Assembly (NCBI RefSeq): GCF_921293095.1
Contig: NC_060259.1
Coordinates: 7,254,001 to 7,318,000, forward strand
From: Ischnura elegans
Lineage: Eukaryota; Arthropoda; Insecta; Odonata; Coenagrionidae
Length of the DNA: 64,000 nucleotides
Direction of reading: 5' to 3'
Below, one piece after another: positions 22,252 to 34,696 of the stretch (positions within the stretch are counted from its first letter, which is position 1; every line of letters starts with the position of its first letter). Below the pieces are notes generated by a model. That model did not search any database, was not told the origin of the DNA, and saw only the letters and a program-made list of their open reading frames with translations. Made by a program: the position numbers and the translations under genes.

Positions 22252-22786
22252 AATACGCAGATTTACAATGGGCGGTTTCGGGACAACGCCGTGGACGTGA
22301 AGACAAGCTGAAGGCACGCATGCGTACATGATGAAATCCTTCGATGGTGATACAGCTGATGACTTTAAATACTTATGTTAAAAATATTATTTCAAGACTG
22401 TTCGTGCATTTCTTGCCATCGAAAATTTTTCTGTCGCGACCCAAGATGAGCGTTTATTGGATATGTTTCATCGCGCAAGTTCAGCGCCATGGTTTTATTG
22501 GAAAATTATACATAAATTCTTCAACTCTCGGGGCCGTCTAGAAATATTTATTTGCCTGGTTACCTATTTAGAACTCCCCACTCTGGAATTAGAATTTTCT
22601 CATCCAAGGCCACCATCGAGGACCATGCGTAGCCGCGGCCGGAAATGCTTTTGGGTGGTTGCTTTCGGGAGGAATTCACTTAAGAATATACCCACCCCCT
22701 GAAAGTTTTCAACCCTTGATCGTAGGGGCAAAGTTCCTCGGGTACCGCCTATGTTAGGTCCTGGCAACTTGTCTGGCCTTATTTTA

Positions 22787-22834
22787 CTGTAAGACGGGAG
22801 TAGGAACCATATGGTTCCTACTCCCGTCTTACAG
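22787..22834. repeat. Perfect 48-bp palindrome
   Basis: CTGTAAGACGGGAGTAGGAA plus CCAT, immediately followed by the exact reverse complement, without loop. The largest perfect palindrome seen in the window. Confidence 0.97.
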
Positions 22835-22970
22835 CCAATCTGAGTCAATCCATATGGAACTAGAAAGTCAACCCTTCTCTGCCACACCGTGACTACTAGG
22901 GATGGGCAAAAATAACCGGTTTTAATTATAACCGGTTTTTTTAGAAGGTTAACCGGGTAAAAACCGGTTA

Positions 22971-23000
22971 TTCGGGATGTTGATGCATCAACATCCCGAA
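22971..23000. repeat. Perfect 30-bp palindrome
   Basis: TTCGGGATGTTGATG followed by its exact reverse complement, inside the left subterminal region of the hAT. Confidence 0.96.
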
Positions 23001-23569
23001 GCCACTTCTAACTTAAAATTACATCCAAATAATTACAGCGAGAAAGAGTACATACCTCACAGCTTTTCGTAGGGGTGAAATGTTTTCTTCTTATCGCCCA
23101 AATGCACTTCTTCTTCAACTCAGGAACTTTTGGAAAGCTAAAACCTTGAACCATGTCCCGGAGTTTCCATTACGTCATCCCGACAATAAACACACGAAAG
23201 GCATTTTTAACAAAAATATCTCACAAACACGTTTCTGAAGCCCAGTGAATGAAATTAAAGAATAAGGGAAACTTCACTATTACCAGACACTCTATTTTTC
23301 ACAAACTTAACCACAAAAATCCCTGAAATGTGGTAAGACGTTACGTAAACGACGCGATCTCCAACGCCTTGTGCTAGCTTGTGAAGACATGTGATCTTTC
23401 TAGGAGGATATGGCACGATGGCACCACCCGCGTAAGAAAATAGTCCCAGACCGAATACAGTTTTATCGATGAGATACAATTTTATCGATGCATATGAATT
23501 TGCCAGTCCTCTTGCATCTTTATTCGTCATTAAAGGAAATAAAGAAACAAAACCTTCTAAGTAACTTCA

Positions 23570-23990
23570 TAAGCGCGATTTTTGTATCTTGATTGTCCAC
23601 CCTCGTATTTAGGTACGAAAACTTCCTGTGCCGTCTGGGAAGGGTGGCAAAAGGAATAGCATACCAACAAAGGTGTCGATCCATGGGTTTTGTAGGGTGC
23701 CCAAGTCATTGGTATTGTCCAAATACCCGTATTATTCACTAATTGACCTCCGAGGGTCACCACGGGGGTCAAAGGTCATAGAGTTAAAAGTCGGGCAATC
23801 ATAAAAACCAAGGGGTCAAACCATAGGTTTTGAAGGGTGCCAAAGTCGGTTAGGCTGTTCGTAGATCCGTATTGTTGATATTTTGACCTCCGAAGGTCAT
23901 AATTGGGGTCAAAGGTCATAGAGTCAAACGTCGAGCCATCCTTTACTACCACCCTTTCGATCCTGATTGTATAAACAGATAAGAGGGTAC
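23570..23990 (-). repeat. Dispersed repeat with GGGGTCAAAGGTCA motifs, copy 2
   Basis: Inverted relative of 15686-16030. GGGGTCAAAGGTCA occurs at 23765-23778 and 23905-23918. The order of shared words is the reverse of copy 1. It lies wholly within the hAT at 22897-24687. Confidence 0.75.
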
Positions 23991-24232
23991 CGGCTCCCCC
24001 CCGAATTTTCAATATTCATATTTGTATTATTGAATTTGGTCACATGGCAGGCATGCTTTCGCAAACTAATATAATATTTCATGTACTTCATATCCATTTA
24101 ACTTCCGCAATAGCTACTCCAACGCCTTGGTTATTTTCCTCAGGTTATTTTGCAATAACCGGAGAATAACCAAGTACTCGTTACTGTTTTCACTATAGTT
24201 GAGATGCATTGAAAAAACCTATACCTGTAACC

Positions 24233-24434
24233 TGCCATCGGTTATGCCAACGAGTACTCGTCGTTCAGGTTTTAACCGGCCACTAGGTTTTTCCATTGAT
24301 AAAAACCTTCCCACAGCGATAGGTTTCCCCAACGAGTATTCCCTCATCCGGTTATTTCTCTCCCGCCTGCCATCGGTTATGCCATCGAGTACTCGTCGCT
24401 TAGGTTTTAACCGGCCACTATGTTTTTCTATTGC
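24233..24434 (+). repeat. 134-bp period direct repeat in the hAT
   Basis: CTGCCATCGGTTATGCCA, CGAGTACTCGTCG and AGGTTTTAACCGGCCACTA occur twice, at about 24233 and 24367. Confidence 0.85.
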
Positions 24435-24695
24435 TTCAAAAATAACCGGTTTTAATGTTCTCTGTGGCCGGTAGAGGCGCAGGAAAACCTCAGCCAACCG
24501 ACCTTGACGAAATTCAAAAATGCGGTAGGTTTTTTAAGAATCGAAGATATGCAACACGCAATGCTTTAGTTTATATAACCTGAATATAACCGGTTTTTTC
24601 ATCCGGTTATAATACTCATGTACTCATATCACTCAAAATAACCGGTTAACCTAACACCGGTTTTTTTCTCATAACCGCCCATCCCTAGTGACTAC

Positions 24696-25000
24696 ATATT
24701 CTCTTCCCCAACTTGCTGGTAGAGTGTGACGGAAGAAGAGAACACTGTATTGTGGATATAATTAGCCTTGTCCTATACTCCATTTTGCGACAGAAAGAGT
24801 AGTGCCACAATCTGCTGGAGCTGCTTGGCTTACACTCGCCATACCATACCCTTATCTTACTCTCATGCCTTGTTTCCACTACGCTCTTCTTACGCGGGTT
24901 AGCGCTGACCCGTGTTACATATCGTTGTGGAAACGGCAGTTAGCGCCAACCCCGGTCAGAATTGTAACCCGGGTTGGCTGACGCGGGAATCGCACTACTG
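24696..25000. other. Unassigned, GC-richer
   Basis: Contains related words GCGGGTTAGCGCTGACCCG and AACCCGGGTTGGCTGACGCG near 24893 and 24967, partly inverted with respect to each other. It may be the end of a further repeat. No gene. Confidence 0.35.
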
Positions 25001-25004
25001 TACA

Positions 25005-25240
25005 CTGTAAAATGTGTACATTGTATGCATTTTATGGACACACAATGTATACATGTACAATGTGTTCATTTTTATACAAATGTATGTAAAATGACATTGT
25101 GCACATCCTGAATGGAAATTAACTGCATTGTATACAATGTACAGATGCATGCTTTTGTACACAACTGCATATAAATGTATGTAAAATGCGTACATTGTAC
25201 ACAGCCTGTTTAGAACTTGTGTACAAATTTTCATAGGGGA
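25005..25240. repeat. TGTACA/TGTATAC-rich repeat, ~93-bp period
   Basis: Two imperfect units share AAATGTATGTAAAATG and CATTGT.CACA..CTG. The sequence is saturated with TGTACA, TGTATAC and ATGCAT, so both strands look alike. A minus-strand frame through it is low complexity and not a gene. Confidence 0.7.
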
Positions 25241-25364
25241 TATAATTTTGACTCATAAATCAATAATTTTTTTACTCCTGTTCCCAAAGCCATCCCAAAA
25301 TGAAATTTATACCAAAGATAGAATGCATTTAACTGTTTTACATATTTTTTTCCCAATAAAATTT

Positions 25365-25430
25365 AAGATACATTTTTTTAGATACTCAAGGTCACACGGT
25401 GTGACCTCGGAATAAAAAAATCAGTATCTT
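25365..25430. repeat. Stem-loop with AGGTCACACGGTGTGACCT core
   Basis: Outer arms AAGATAC.TTTTTT and AAAAAA..GTATCTT enclose the palindromic core AGGTCACACGGTGTGACCT at 25389-25407. Structure seen directly; function unknown. Confidence 0.8.
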
Positions 25431-25829
25431 AAAATCTAACATTTTTTTACAGAAACTATGTTCCTTTAGCTTTAAAATAAGACCAACAGGCAGATTCTAC
25501 CACAATTATTAGCAAAGTTATTTATTTTTGTAGAGCATGCGAGGGAAAATTTTGCATTTTTTGTCATGTTTGCAACCCTGCTGCATGTATACCGTGTATA
25601 GCCGAGGGTTAAAATTTTGTGTATGAGTACAATTTCATGTACTTATACTTCCTACCAAATTTCATGCAAATCTGAGATGGTCGGGTTGAAAAGTCCACTT
25701 TTCTGTGATGATTTGGCATGGAATGACCCAACAGCATCTACTTTAAGTTAAATCTTTAGTGCCAAAATGATGCAAAATGTATATCCAGGCATGTCATTTT
25801 TCAAAATCTTTCCTGAAAAAGTTGCCTGG

Positions 25830-25905
25830 GAGGGGAGGGAGTCGCCACCCCAGGCCATCCCATCCCCCCCCAAACCATATTCCTAGTTATGCCACTGAGC
25901 TACAC
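25830..25905 (-). mobile_element. C-rich MITE end (CAGTGGCATAACTAGG)
   Basis: On the minus strand, CTCAGTGGCATAACTAGGA is followed by a G-rich stretch. This is a common terminal sequence of small hAT-like elements in invertebrates. Only this end is visible. Confidence 0.45.
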
Positions 25906-25978
25906 TCTTGGTGCTTACCATCTTACCGCCACCATGCACTCCCTTCACAATCGATGCAGATAAACGATACCCTTTATC

Positions 25979-26296
25979 CAGGGGTGCAGCAAGGAATTAA
26001 GGCTAGGGGGGGGAGGGGGCTTAAGCACAACTAATACTGGGGTGTCTGGAGAATATGAAATACTCTCCAGGGTAAGCAGGAGTTGCAGGGGCCCTCCCCA
26101 CAAAATTTTCAAGATAAATGGTTCAAAATGGCGAGTTTTAAGGCTTTCTGAGGAGTATTTTATAAATCCTTACACTATTCTATAAGTAATATTAATCAAC
26201 ATAAGTAAAATGGATTAAACTTAAAAATTTCTCTTGATCCCTTGGGGGGGGGGGGGGGGGGGTTATATCCCCAGAACCCCCCTCACTGCACCACTG
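25979..26296 (+). mobile_element. 318-bp MITE, CAGTGGTGCAGCGAGG family, copy A
   Basis: Begins CAGGGGTGCAGCAAGG and ends CCTCACTGCACCACTG, imperfect 16-bp inverted ends. It matches, segment by segment, the two halves flanking the RTE element at 35190-38915 (shared AATTAAGGCTAGGGGG, CAACTAATACT, GGGAGTTGCGGGGGCCCT-like, AATGGCGAGTTTTA). Flanks CCTTTATC and CCTTTCTG agree at six of eight positions. A run of 19 Gs lies at 26244-26262. Non-autonomous, hAT-like. Confidence 0.8.
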
Positions 26297-29149
26297 CCTT
26301 TCTGTTATGCTCAGTCTACAGGCAATTTCTGTGTTGCAATAATCCAGTTCATATTAACTTCCCTTCTCTTTTTGTGCTCATGTCTACTCTTCCACTAAAA
26401 AGTCAGGTGTTCCATAATTAGTGAAAACTGAAATAACCTCATGGAATCTATAGAAAGAATATGGTTCTCCACCATTGCATTTAAACTTGAAGTTGTAAAC
26501 TGTGATTCAAACCATCGAAAAAGCAGCTGAAAGGCATTATGGCCCACCTCATACTGAAAAGAATGGAGGAGGCAGGAGATGGATTACGGAAAGAAGTCAA
26601 AAGTTTCACGATAATGTGCCTCTAAATTGCCAATGCTTGGGGAATATGTTCGTTTGATACAGGAACAATGGAATTGATGGAAAAGCGATCGATTGAGGTG
26701 AAGATGATATTGTGTACAAGGAAAGTGACAAATCCAGTGACACTGGCAAACAGAATTAGTAATAGCATTCATGATTTTAGCATAAATGATGAATTTTTGG
26801 GCTTTTATAATTAATAATTTTTTCATACAATCATTTATGTGCTGATTTATGACACCATTTTTACATAAGATTTTTTTATTTTTAATAAGTGATATTTTGA
26901 AAATAAGTTCTTTTATACTTATCCATCTCATTGAAGCATTCTTCAAAAAATCTAACCTGAAAGGTTAAATTGCATCTTGTAGACTGGGAAATGAAGTGTA
27001 TACATGAAATATTGAAGCACCATCCTCGATCAATACTGAATAACATGAGTATCCACCTGACTTGATTTTTGTAGCAGAAATTCATCATGTTAAAATTTTT
27101 CCTATTCACCATTTTCTCCATACTACACACAGTTTCTAATCACTGCAATGCTGAGGAGTACAAGAAATTCAGAACAACAAAAAAATTTTGATTTCCTTTT
27201 CTCAACTTAGAAGTTTTCCTCCTTAAATTTTTGAAAGAAAAAAAAAAATAAAAATTGCCATGCGAAGGTAAAACTCATACAAATTATTTTCCTGAAATGT
27301 CCACAGATACCTGCTTTACCAGAGAAAAATATATACATGTGCTGTGTATGTTTTTAATGGAGCAGTAAATCATGAAAGATGCACACCACTGAGCAACAGA
27401 GACAGATCCATCAGTTTTGTTTGGAGGCTTTTTTTAAGCTTGGAATGTAAAACAAAGGGTATATCTAAAGGGTATGGGCCTAGCCCAGTTAGGGCAAGGA
27501 AATTTTTTAAATACACCAATTAAAAACTAGAGTGCAGCTTAGAGAATGGTTTAACACACTGATAGTAACTTTGCCAGGATGCTGTAAATTTTGTCCAAGA
27601 GGAGACTCCTCAGTCAATCTGTCCTTGTGTAGGAAGGAGGTTCTTCGACTGATATTTAAGTGCACAAGAGATATGCTGGACTCACATCTTCATATTTCAC
27701 TACATATACATCAAATCAAACAAATTAACTCAATAAAGATGTTGTTTCAAATTTATTGTTGCGTACCATGGATTCAATACGTTAACAGCCAATAAAATAC
27801 TGAATAAAAAATCTTTAAAATAATCACAAGAAATTACAAATCATACATGCAATTATTTTCAGGTTAACAGTAAAATACATCATGTAAAATGATGACACAA
27901 CTCGTAATATCACCAAATAAACACCATAAACATGGAATCAATATAACACAGGTTAATATCAAAATGAAAGATAAGGGTTTCACACACTAGCACTACCTAC
28001 TCATCCCCACTCGATTACAAAATAAATGTATCAAAATGGTATCATTAGCAGAACCTTCATAAGCCATCCACAGTACCTTATAATTAAAATGGCAAAAGGA
28101 AATCTGACTATCATATGTTTAAATTATCAAAGGAAATGACACCTTTGCCCAGCATAACTCATAACTTATCTTAATTTGAGCATTAAAACATAACATATAG
28201 GTAATAGCATTAGATTCTCCCCGGATGGGGCTTGTTGGAAGACACCATTATGGAACATCATTGACATTTAAATTTCATGATTATTGCAAGAAAATAAATT
28301 GTAAGAGAAGAATCTTTCTTGAAATGCACCAGTGAACTCATGAAGGCCCCATTTAAAAGGAGGGCTAATGTAAGTTGTGAGGGGACTTCAGATGGTCAAT
28401 GCCAAAGAGAGACAGCAACCTATTTTCAATGATTGCTGGGGATGGACTCAAAAGAACACAGAAGAAGGTTCCCACTCTTACTCTCTTGCAAGTTGATTCT
28501 TGGTAATCCCCACAGGAACACCATAACCAAAATAGGTAATTTGAGCTCAAGTGCTGCTTGTGTAATTTACTGTAGAATTATGGTTTTCAAGAGCAGTACT
28601 GATCCAAGGAAATAATTTCATGCAAAACCAACATGATCATAGTACTAATAGCTCCACTGATATACCAGATATGCGATTTCACTGTTTCAATGAAAAAATG
28701 CTCCAGCCTCCTAAATTCTCTCACTTTTTATCTTTAATGTGATAATGAGACCACTCTTAGATCATGGATATCCAAACGCCAAAAGAGATCAAGGGAGTGA
28801 AAACCAGACAGAAATTGATGTAATATCAAGAGAGCCTGCTCCATTAAACCAAGGTAATCTAATGTCTTTAGTTACATGCCCGACATGGAGTCAAATATGA
28901 CCCAGTTGGAAGCCCCAAAGTGTTTCATCCAACCTGCATAATGGGAAAATTTCAACTCTTTCGCCATGGATAATCCAAATTTCCACTTCAATTCCATATA
29001 ATACTCATAATTTAGGTAAATTAAATAATATATTATTATTTTTTATGCACATAGCCTGTTATTTCATATTGCTTTACGGACTCATTGAGAGTTTCCTTCC
29101 ACCAAGTCCTGTCTTTTTATCAGTGATCATACCATTGTAATTCAGTTCC
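26297..29149. other. Unassigned AT-rich sequence
   Basis: Short frames only; none carries a recognisable domain. A poly-A-like tract lies at 27238-27250. It could be host intergenic, intronic or long 3' UTR sequence. Confidence 0.35.
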
Positions 29150-29770
29150 CACTGCTCCATTTCCCACCAGCACATGCAAGGGAGCACTCAAGCGATGACT
29201 CATGCGATTTCCACTCCCCTCCTCTCCATTTCCACTTCCTCACTAGCTTCATTTCCACTCTATTTCCCTTCCTCTCCCCTTCGACCTTGACTGGTCACAG
29301 TGCATGAGTGCAACAAAATCTCTGGTGCCCTTGGGCTGTATTCAACTGCATGTGAGGCCACAGCAATTATTGCACATTTTCAACATGAAAAATATACTTA
29401 AATATCGTTGATAACACTTTTCATGATTTATGATTGGTTATCAATTGAAGAAATCATCCAAAATAAATGAAGAGTTTTCTCCCACCACTCACCCTCTTCT
29501 GCAATATTAGTGCAGGCATTCGAGTAAACGGAATAAATTAAAGGAAATATTCTTTTGTCAGCGAGTAGAGAAAATAATTACATTTCATGAAGGGAATTCT
29601 AAAGCAAATAATAAGCTTTAAGTATCATTGAATTAAAATGCAATAATCTTGGTGCTTTTGCGTTCAATTTCATTTTTTATTTAGATTGCAGAAAACATAT
29701 AAGAAGGGTGAAACTCATACATGGATAATCTGCAACATGGATAACACACGTATGGATAATCGGGACTTCA
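29150..29770. mobile_element. Tigger-like relic, 3' half
   Basis: Collinear with 18100-18638: GCCTTGACTGGTAACG-like at 29285, GCATG.GAGGCCA.GGCAAT-like at 29350, AAATATTCTT..GTC.GC.AGTAGA near 29548, and a final GGATAATCGGGACTTC end. More diverged than the other copy; the left end is not found. Confidence 0.55.
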
Positions 29771-32700
29771 TTGTAATTGAGCAATAGATAACTCTTGATA
29801 CTAATGGTATACTCTCATTATTTAGTTTGCTTAATGGACTCCATGGATTCTTCAATGCAATCTATGAAAAGAAATAATGCCGAGGGAGGGAAACTAGATA
29901 GTTACCAACAGCAATTCTCGACTCAGTTCATTTCTATAAAAAATTTTAATAGAGCAACAATGTGAATTAATAATTTACAAAGTATGAATAAATTTCTGGC
30001 ATCAATAACCATAAAATATAAAACCACAGTCTAAAAATATTATAGTAAAAAGTAAAGAAGAGGTAAAAATGATAGCAGTATTAGGCAGAAAAGAACAAAA
30101 TAAATTCTTTTGTCAGATGAGTTATCAAGGTTCTGTATCAAAATAATACCCAAATTTTAACTTTGGGATGAGATTCCATAAAAATATGGCAATTATTTAC
30201 ATATACTTGCCTGTATTCTTAATTGAATTCACCTAAGTTTAAGGTCAAAATTTAATTTATGTCAAGCAAATGCCTCAAAAATAACTTCTATTAAGTAGTA
30301 AATACAGTTTGAAATACCAAAAGGTGTTCAATGCCCTTTGGTTATTTTTTTGAGGCCATATGGAGAGGCAACTTTTTACAAGTTCTTCATGCAGTATGAA
30401 ATAGGATTATGTTCCACATAAATGACAGTTATGGAAAGGCACTTCCACAAAAAGATTAATAAAAGCAAATAGACAGTAAAACGTGGAGCATACAGTTCAT
30501 GAAGACAGTACCAATTGTTTTCTCACAACTGTGCTCATGACATGCCACAGAATCTGAATAATCTCATTAAGTCATTAATCATTGCACAATCAATTTTAAG
30601 GAGGGATTCAAAAAATTATCACATCATTTGGATCTCCAAATCTCTGCTATAAATACTTTCATTCAACTGGCTCAATCAGGCTCAAATGGCAAACAGAGCA
30701 GAGCTACCCGATTTCTTGAGCATTACAACTTCACCCACACTGACAATCCCGTAAAATACTAAATAAGATGTGTGCCAAATGCTTGCCAGCATAATAGCCT
30801 CACTGAATACTACTGAGGTATTGAAAACATAAAAAATGTAAGATTACTTGTCCTGAAATATTTTGAGGAAGGAAATGAGATATTTCTTCCAAATGATTGA
30901 TCACCATATAAAGGCCTTAAGGTGTGATGTCCGGATGCCCTACATGTGACCCAGTTTAATGTATAAACAAGTATTTCAGCACTTGAATTCTTCAAGCGGG
31001 TGGGAGTGGGGGAAGAGACATTGTTTCGATCATACTTTCAAGTGATGCATCCATATGCGTTTCAACTATAAAGAATTTTGCTGATTATTTCGTAGAATTG
31101 ATAGAAAGGTTCAATGTCTCTCATAAAGGCTTAGAATGTTAAAATGGGTTATACGTGAGGTCACCTACGAATTATTTCTCCATTGGGCATTATGAGGAAT
31201 ACCAAGATGTCCATATGCAGCATATTTTGTTGGTCTAACAGAAATACATACCATGGTATGGCCATATGCACATTTGCTAGGAAAATCAAATCAACGTTTC
31301 AAATACACTGACAACTCTAGAGAATAATCTCAGATCGCATGGGTTCTCTCTAATGGCAACTAATTTTCTCCATAAAATGTTGCCGAAACTATTGTCGATG
31401 ATAACTTTTCCCATTGGTAATTAGCAATCGATATATTTTTAGAAAACACAGATTAGATGAATAACGCTGATGATGCTTGATTGGGAATAGTCATAAGCGA
31501 GTGCCCTGCAAATTTCACCCGTCTACTGGCATTCCTCACAAAGTATTTCTTATAGAGACCAGCATAGACCCTTTGCCGCAGAAGAATGGTGGCGAATGCC
31601 CAGGCCTCACATGCCGAGGTGGTGGAAAATTTCAAAATAAATTAATTAATAAACCAATAGGATATCTAAATTCAAAAGAAAAACTAAAGTGCATCCGATG
31701 GGTAGGCTTTAAATTTTTTTCTAGCAATCTGAATAGCTTTAGTTTAGCTCGCCAGCTCCGAAAGCGAAATCGCATAAGATAGCATGTAAATCGACATCTC
31801 ATAAATCGACTCGACTTGAATGCTTCTTTCCCATGTCAAAAAAATCAGCCTGAAAATTTCAGCTCCGTACCCCTTGTACTTTGGGCTACAAATTTGTGTC
31901 ATTCACACAATCAGTGAATCAAATCCTAGCTATTAACATGTAATATATTACACAAGTACGTATAACTTCGTATAAAATTAATATAAAATTAAACCACATT
32001 ATGCAATATTTTCTGCCAGTCTGTGATTTACATAAAGTGTCCATTATTAAAAAATTGAAAAAATAAAATGATCACACCCAGAGATCACACAGATGAATGA
32101 TTAAACAATTGCTGAATTGCAATCACACAACATTGATTGCAAAAGGAAACCAACTATATGCTCATAATAGCAGAACATTACACAGTAATATTTCACGCAA
32201 TATTTAAAAAAATGTAAGGGATGCCCATATGGCACAGCAGGGAAAAAAGGAAAATATTTCCTATCAAGATAGATATGTGGTTAATGGATGAATTTTGCTC
32301 ACTGAGAAAATTCCAAATCAGGAACATATGGCTCATAGTGAAATCCAGAGCACATACTGAAATTCAGATGAACCTGCAACAAAAAAAATTTGCCATCAAA
32401 ATAAATAAAATATTCCTCCATAATTTCAGAGATTTGTCTAAAGACTTGGCTAAATATGAGACAAAACATTTTTGAATAATCTAAAATGCTATTACTAATG
32501 ATTACAAGAATTTCTCACATTTAAGCCATTCAAACCAAGCCACTTTTAGTCTGAATTCGTGAAAAATGGAAATGTTTCTTTTCCGTTGAATCCCACACAT
32601 ATAGATGGGACTAGTTTAACTAGTTCAGCTAGTCCCATCAAGATTTCATGAGAACCATAGTTTCTATCATTCAAAAAAAGCAACCTCTTTCCAATGCTAC

Positions 32701-34643
32701 CATAAAATCACTAGGTTACCATACTTGTAAATGAGATAATTCGTCATCTCAGGTGTGACTTCATGGCATCGACTTAAAATAATAAAATGTAAAAAACTTT
32801 TGTACTCTCCATAAATTTATTACGAACTGAATGATTAAGGTTTCTTATAGGTAATAGGTATAGAGGTAAGGTAAAGGGCATGTCATCATCCAGTACATTT
32901 GCATAGCAGGCAGAGAATAAATAGTCACTCACAAATTCATTCCAAAAGCTTCAAAAAAACACAATGGTCTGAGGTGAAGGGTGGGGGAGGGGAATTCCCA
33001 GGTGTGGGGCCAAGGAGGTGGGGAATGGGTTTCATGAGATTTTAGCATGAGAATACATATATCCCAATTGGCACAGGCTTTGATTGGGCTACAAGCTGCC
33101 TTGGTATATCTCTTGATGATCAAAAATATATTTATTTGAACTTTGTTTGAAAATCCACCCATACGTGAGGAAAGTAAAGAGACCTGAACACTTTCACTTT
33201 TAAACATGCTGTCTCCTTTTCCAGCAAATGCAACAAAATGTGCAACAAAATATGGCCTTGACCCTTTTGCCGAGAGACTGATGACATGGCTAACTGTCAT
33301 CGCCATCAGTGGGCCATCGCTTCTCAGCTTCTCCTGGGCCTCGCATATTGATACCGTGAGGTCTGCAGTCATTCACAGTCTCATGAGAGATTCTTCCCTC
33401 CAACGAATTCTTCTACCCAGATGTTCTAATCAACCACAACTCCAATGATGTCACCGCTTCATGAAGAGTGGGTGGCAACATTCTGCTATTAATTTTCAAC
33501 TTAGGAGAGTGGCTGGATGAAGGGGAAACGTTTCTCCACTTTTGTCACTTCTCCATCCTTCACACCTGCAAACTTCTTTTCATGAATTGCGATTTTGTGT
33601 GCAAGTGAACAAGCCCATTTAAACTTCCATGGTTGAATGTGAAACAAAACAATATTTTAACAGATGTATGCATTTTTAGGTCAATAATTGTTTACTGAGC
33701 TCGTAAACTTTAAAACAAGAGTTACTTTTAATTTTAAATGGACAGTTGGTGAGCAGTAGGGTGGTCACAAGGTATTTGGGATTTTTTTTGTCATAATAAG
33801 TGGCGGGGGGGGCCCCACTTAAAGTTGCTAAGTCTCAGCTCAACATGATAACATTAACACATTTTAGACAACATTCTTCATTGATTAACCCTTAGATAAC
33901 CTTTAGCTAAGCGGGGATTTTGCAGCGTTTTTCAAAAATTCAAAATAATGCGTTTACTGCATATGGATCACTGGTGGCACACTTTGGTATTCTATGTCTG
34001 TACTTTTCCCTCTGCCAAGAACATATGTTTGCGTCAATTTGACGACCAACTATTGCATTACAATCTTAGAAAGTGAGAACAATTACGGGTTATTTGCCGC
34101 TAGATGGCGTACACACGATACTAAGGAACTGCTGATAATCTCTCACTACCGTGGAAACTTGGAAGCATAATTCTTTTTCCAATACTATGTTAATATGTAG
34201 TCTCGTATTTATTATATTTTTTGTAAGCATTTGCATTATTATTTCGTTATTATTATTATTTGGATGATTTATCTCAACCCAAATCACATGTCGTAATTTA
34301 AAAATTACATCTTCATACTCAAATATGCATTGCATTGGTGTAAAAATGCATTATTTACACTTTACCAGTGACTGAAAAATAAGTTATACACGTAACCTCC
34401 TTATGGACGTAAATTGTATTATGATTTTATTGAATTGTGAACAAATTGAGTCGGTGGTTGTCGAATGATCACTGATGCACTACCATATACTCTACATTCC
34501 AAGGTCAGAACGTATTTATCACCCTGATGAGTTCTAACAAGTGCTTCAAAAGCTTGATAGTGAAGATGGGAGGGAAGGGCAGGTCAACCACAATATGGAG
34601 AATATTTTTTTGATTTCTAACATGAAAGTGAAGCCTGCCTGTC
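29771..34643. other. Unassigned AT-rich sequence
   Basis: No supported gene. A 147-codon minus-strand frame (32929-33372) has no recognisable domain and overlaps a plus-strand frame, so I do not call it. TAGGGTGGTCACAAGG near 33757 looks like a possible transposon end without a partner. A small inverted repeat lies at 32604-32639. Confidence 0.35.
32604..32639. repeat. Inverted repeat, 11-bp arms
   Basis: GATGGGACTAG and CTAGTCCCATC around a 14-base centre that is itself rich in CTAGTT. Confidence 0.9.
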
Positions 34644-34647
34644 TCCC

Positions 34648-34696
34648 ATGAATGCCTCACACTAAGGTTGGCTAAAAGCGGCGTTTCACCTATTGG
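34648..34696 (+). mobile_element. Gypsy-1 5' LTR, first 49 bases
   Basis: ATGAATGCCTCACACTAAGG, then TTGGCTAAAAGC and TTTCACCTATTGG, matches the start of the 3' LTR at 58448 with two differences. The first four LTR bases (TGTT) are not conserved here. The remainder continues at 40495, after the hAT insertion with its 8-bp duplication CCTATTGG. Confidence 0.85.

Larger units (their letters stand above)
19700..22786. other. Unassigned, with small inverted repeats
   Basis: No recognised gene. Short frames (for example 19954-20169) match nothing I know. The region holds three clear inverted repeats listed separately. A CpG-bearing stretch about 21890-22340 includes GTTGCCAAGGAAAC, discussed as a finding. 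It could contain host non-coding sequence or a host promoter; nothing decides this. Confidence 0.35.
22889..24695. mobile_element. Non-autonomous hAT with perfect 8-bp TSD
   Basis: The element is 22897-24687, with ends TAGGGATGGGC and GCCCATCCCTA. GTGACTAC stands at 22889-22896 and 24688-24695, a perfect 8-bp duplication. This end sequence with 8-bp TSD is typical of hAT. Both subterminal regions are dense in AACCGGTT words. The interior holds the second copy of the GGTCA-rich repeat, a perfect palindrome and a 134-bp direct repeat. No transposase frame. Confidence 0.9.

Noticed and set aside
25005..25234. 79-codon minus-strand frame in the TGTACA array
   Set aside because: Low-complexity product of a repeat rich in TGTACA and ATGCAT.
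32929..33372. 147-codon minus-strand frame as a host exon
   Set aside because: No recognisable domain, no convincing splice context, and a plus-strand frame overlaps it. It is not distinguishable from chance in non-coding sequence.
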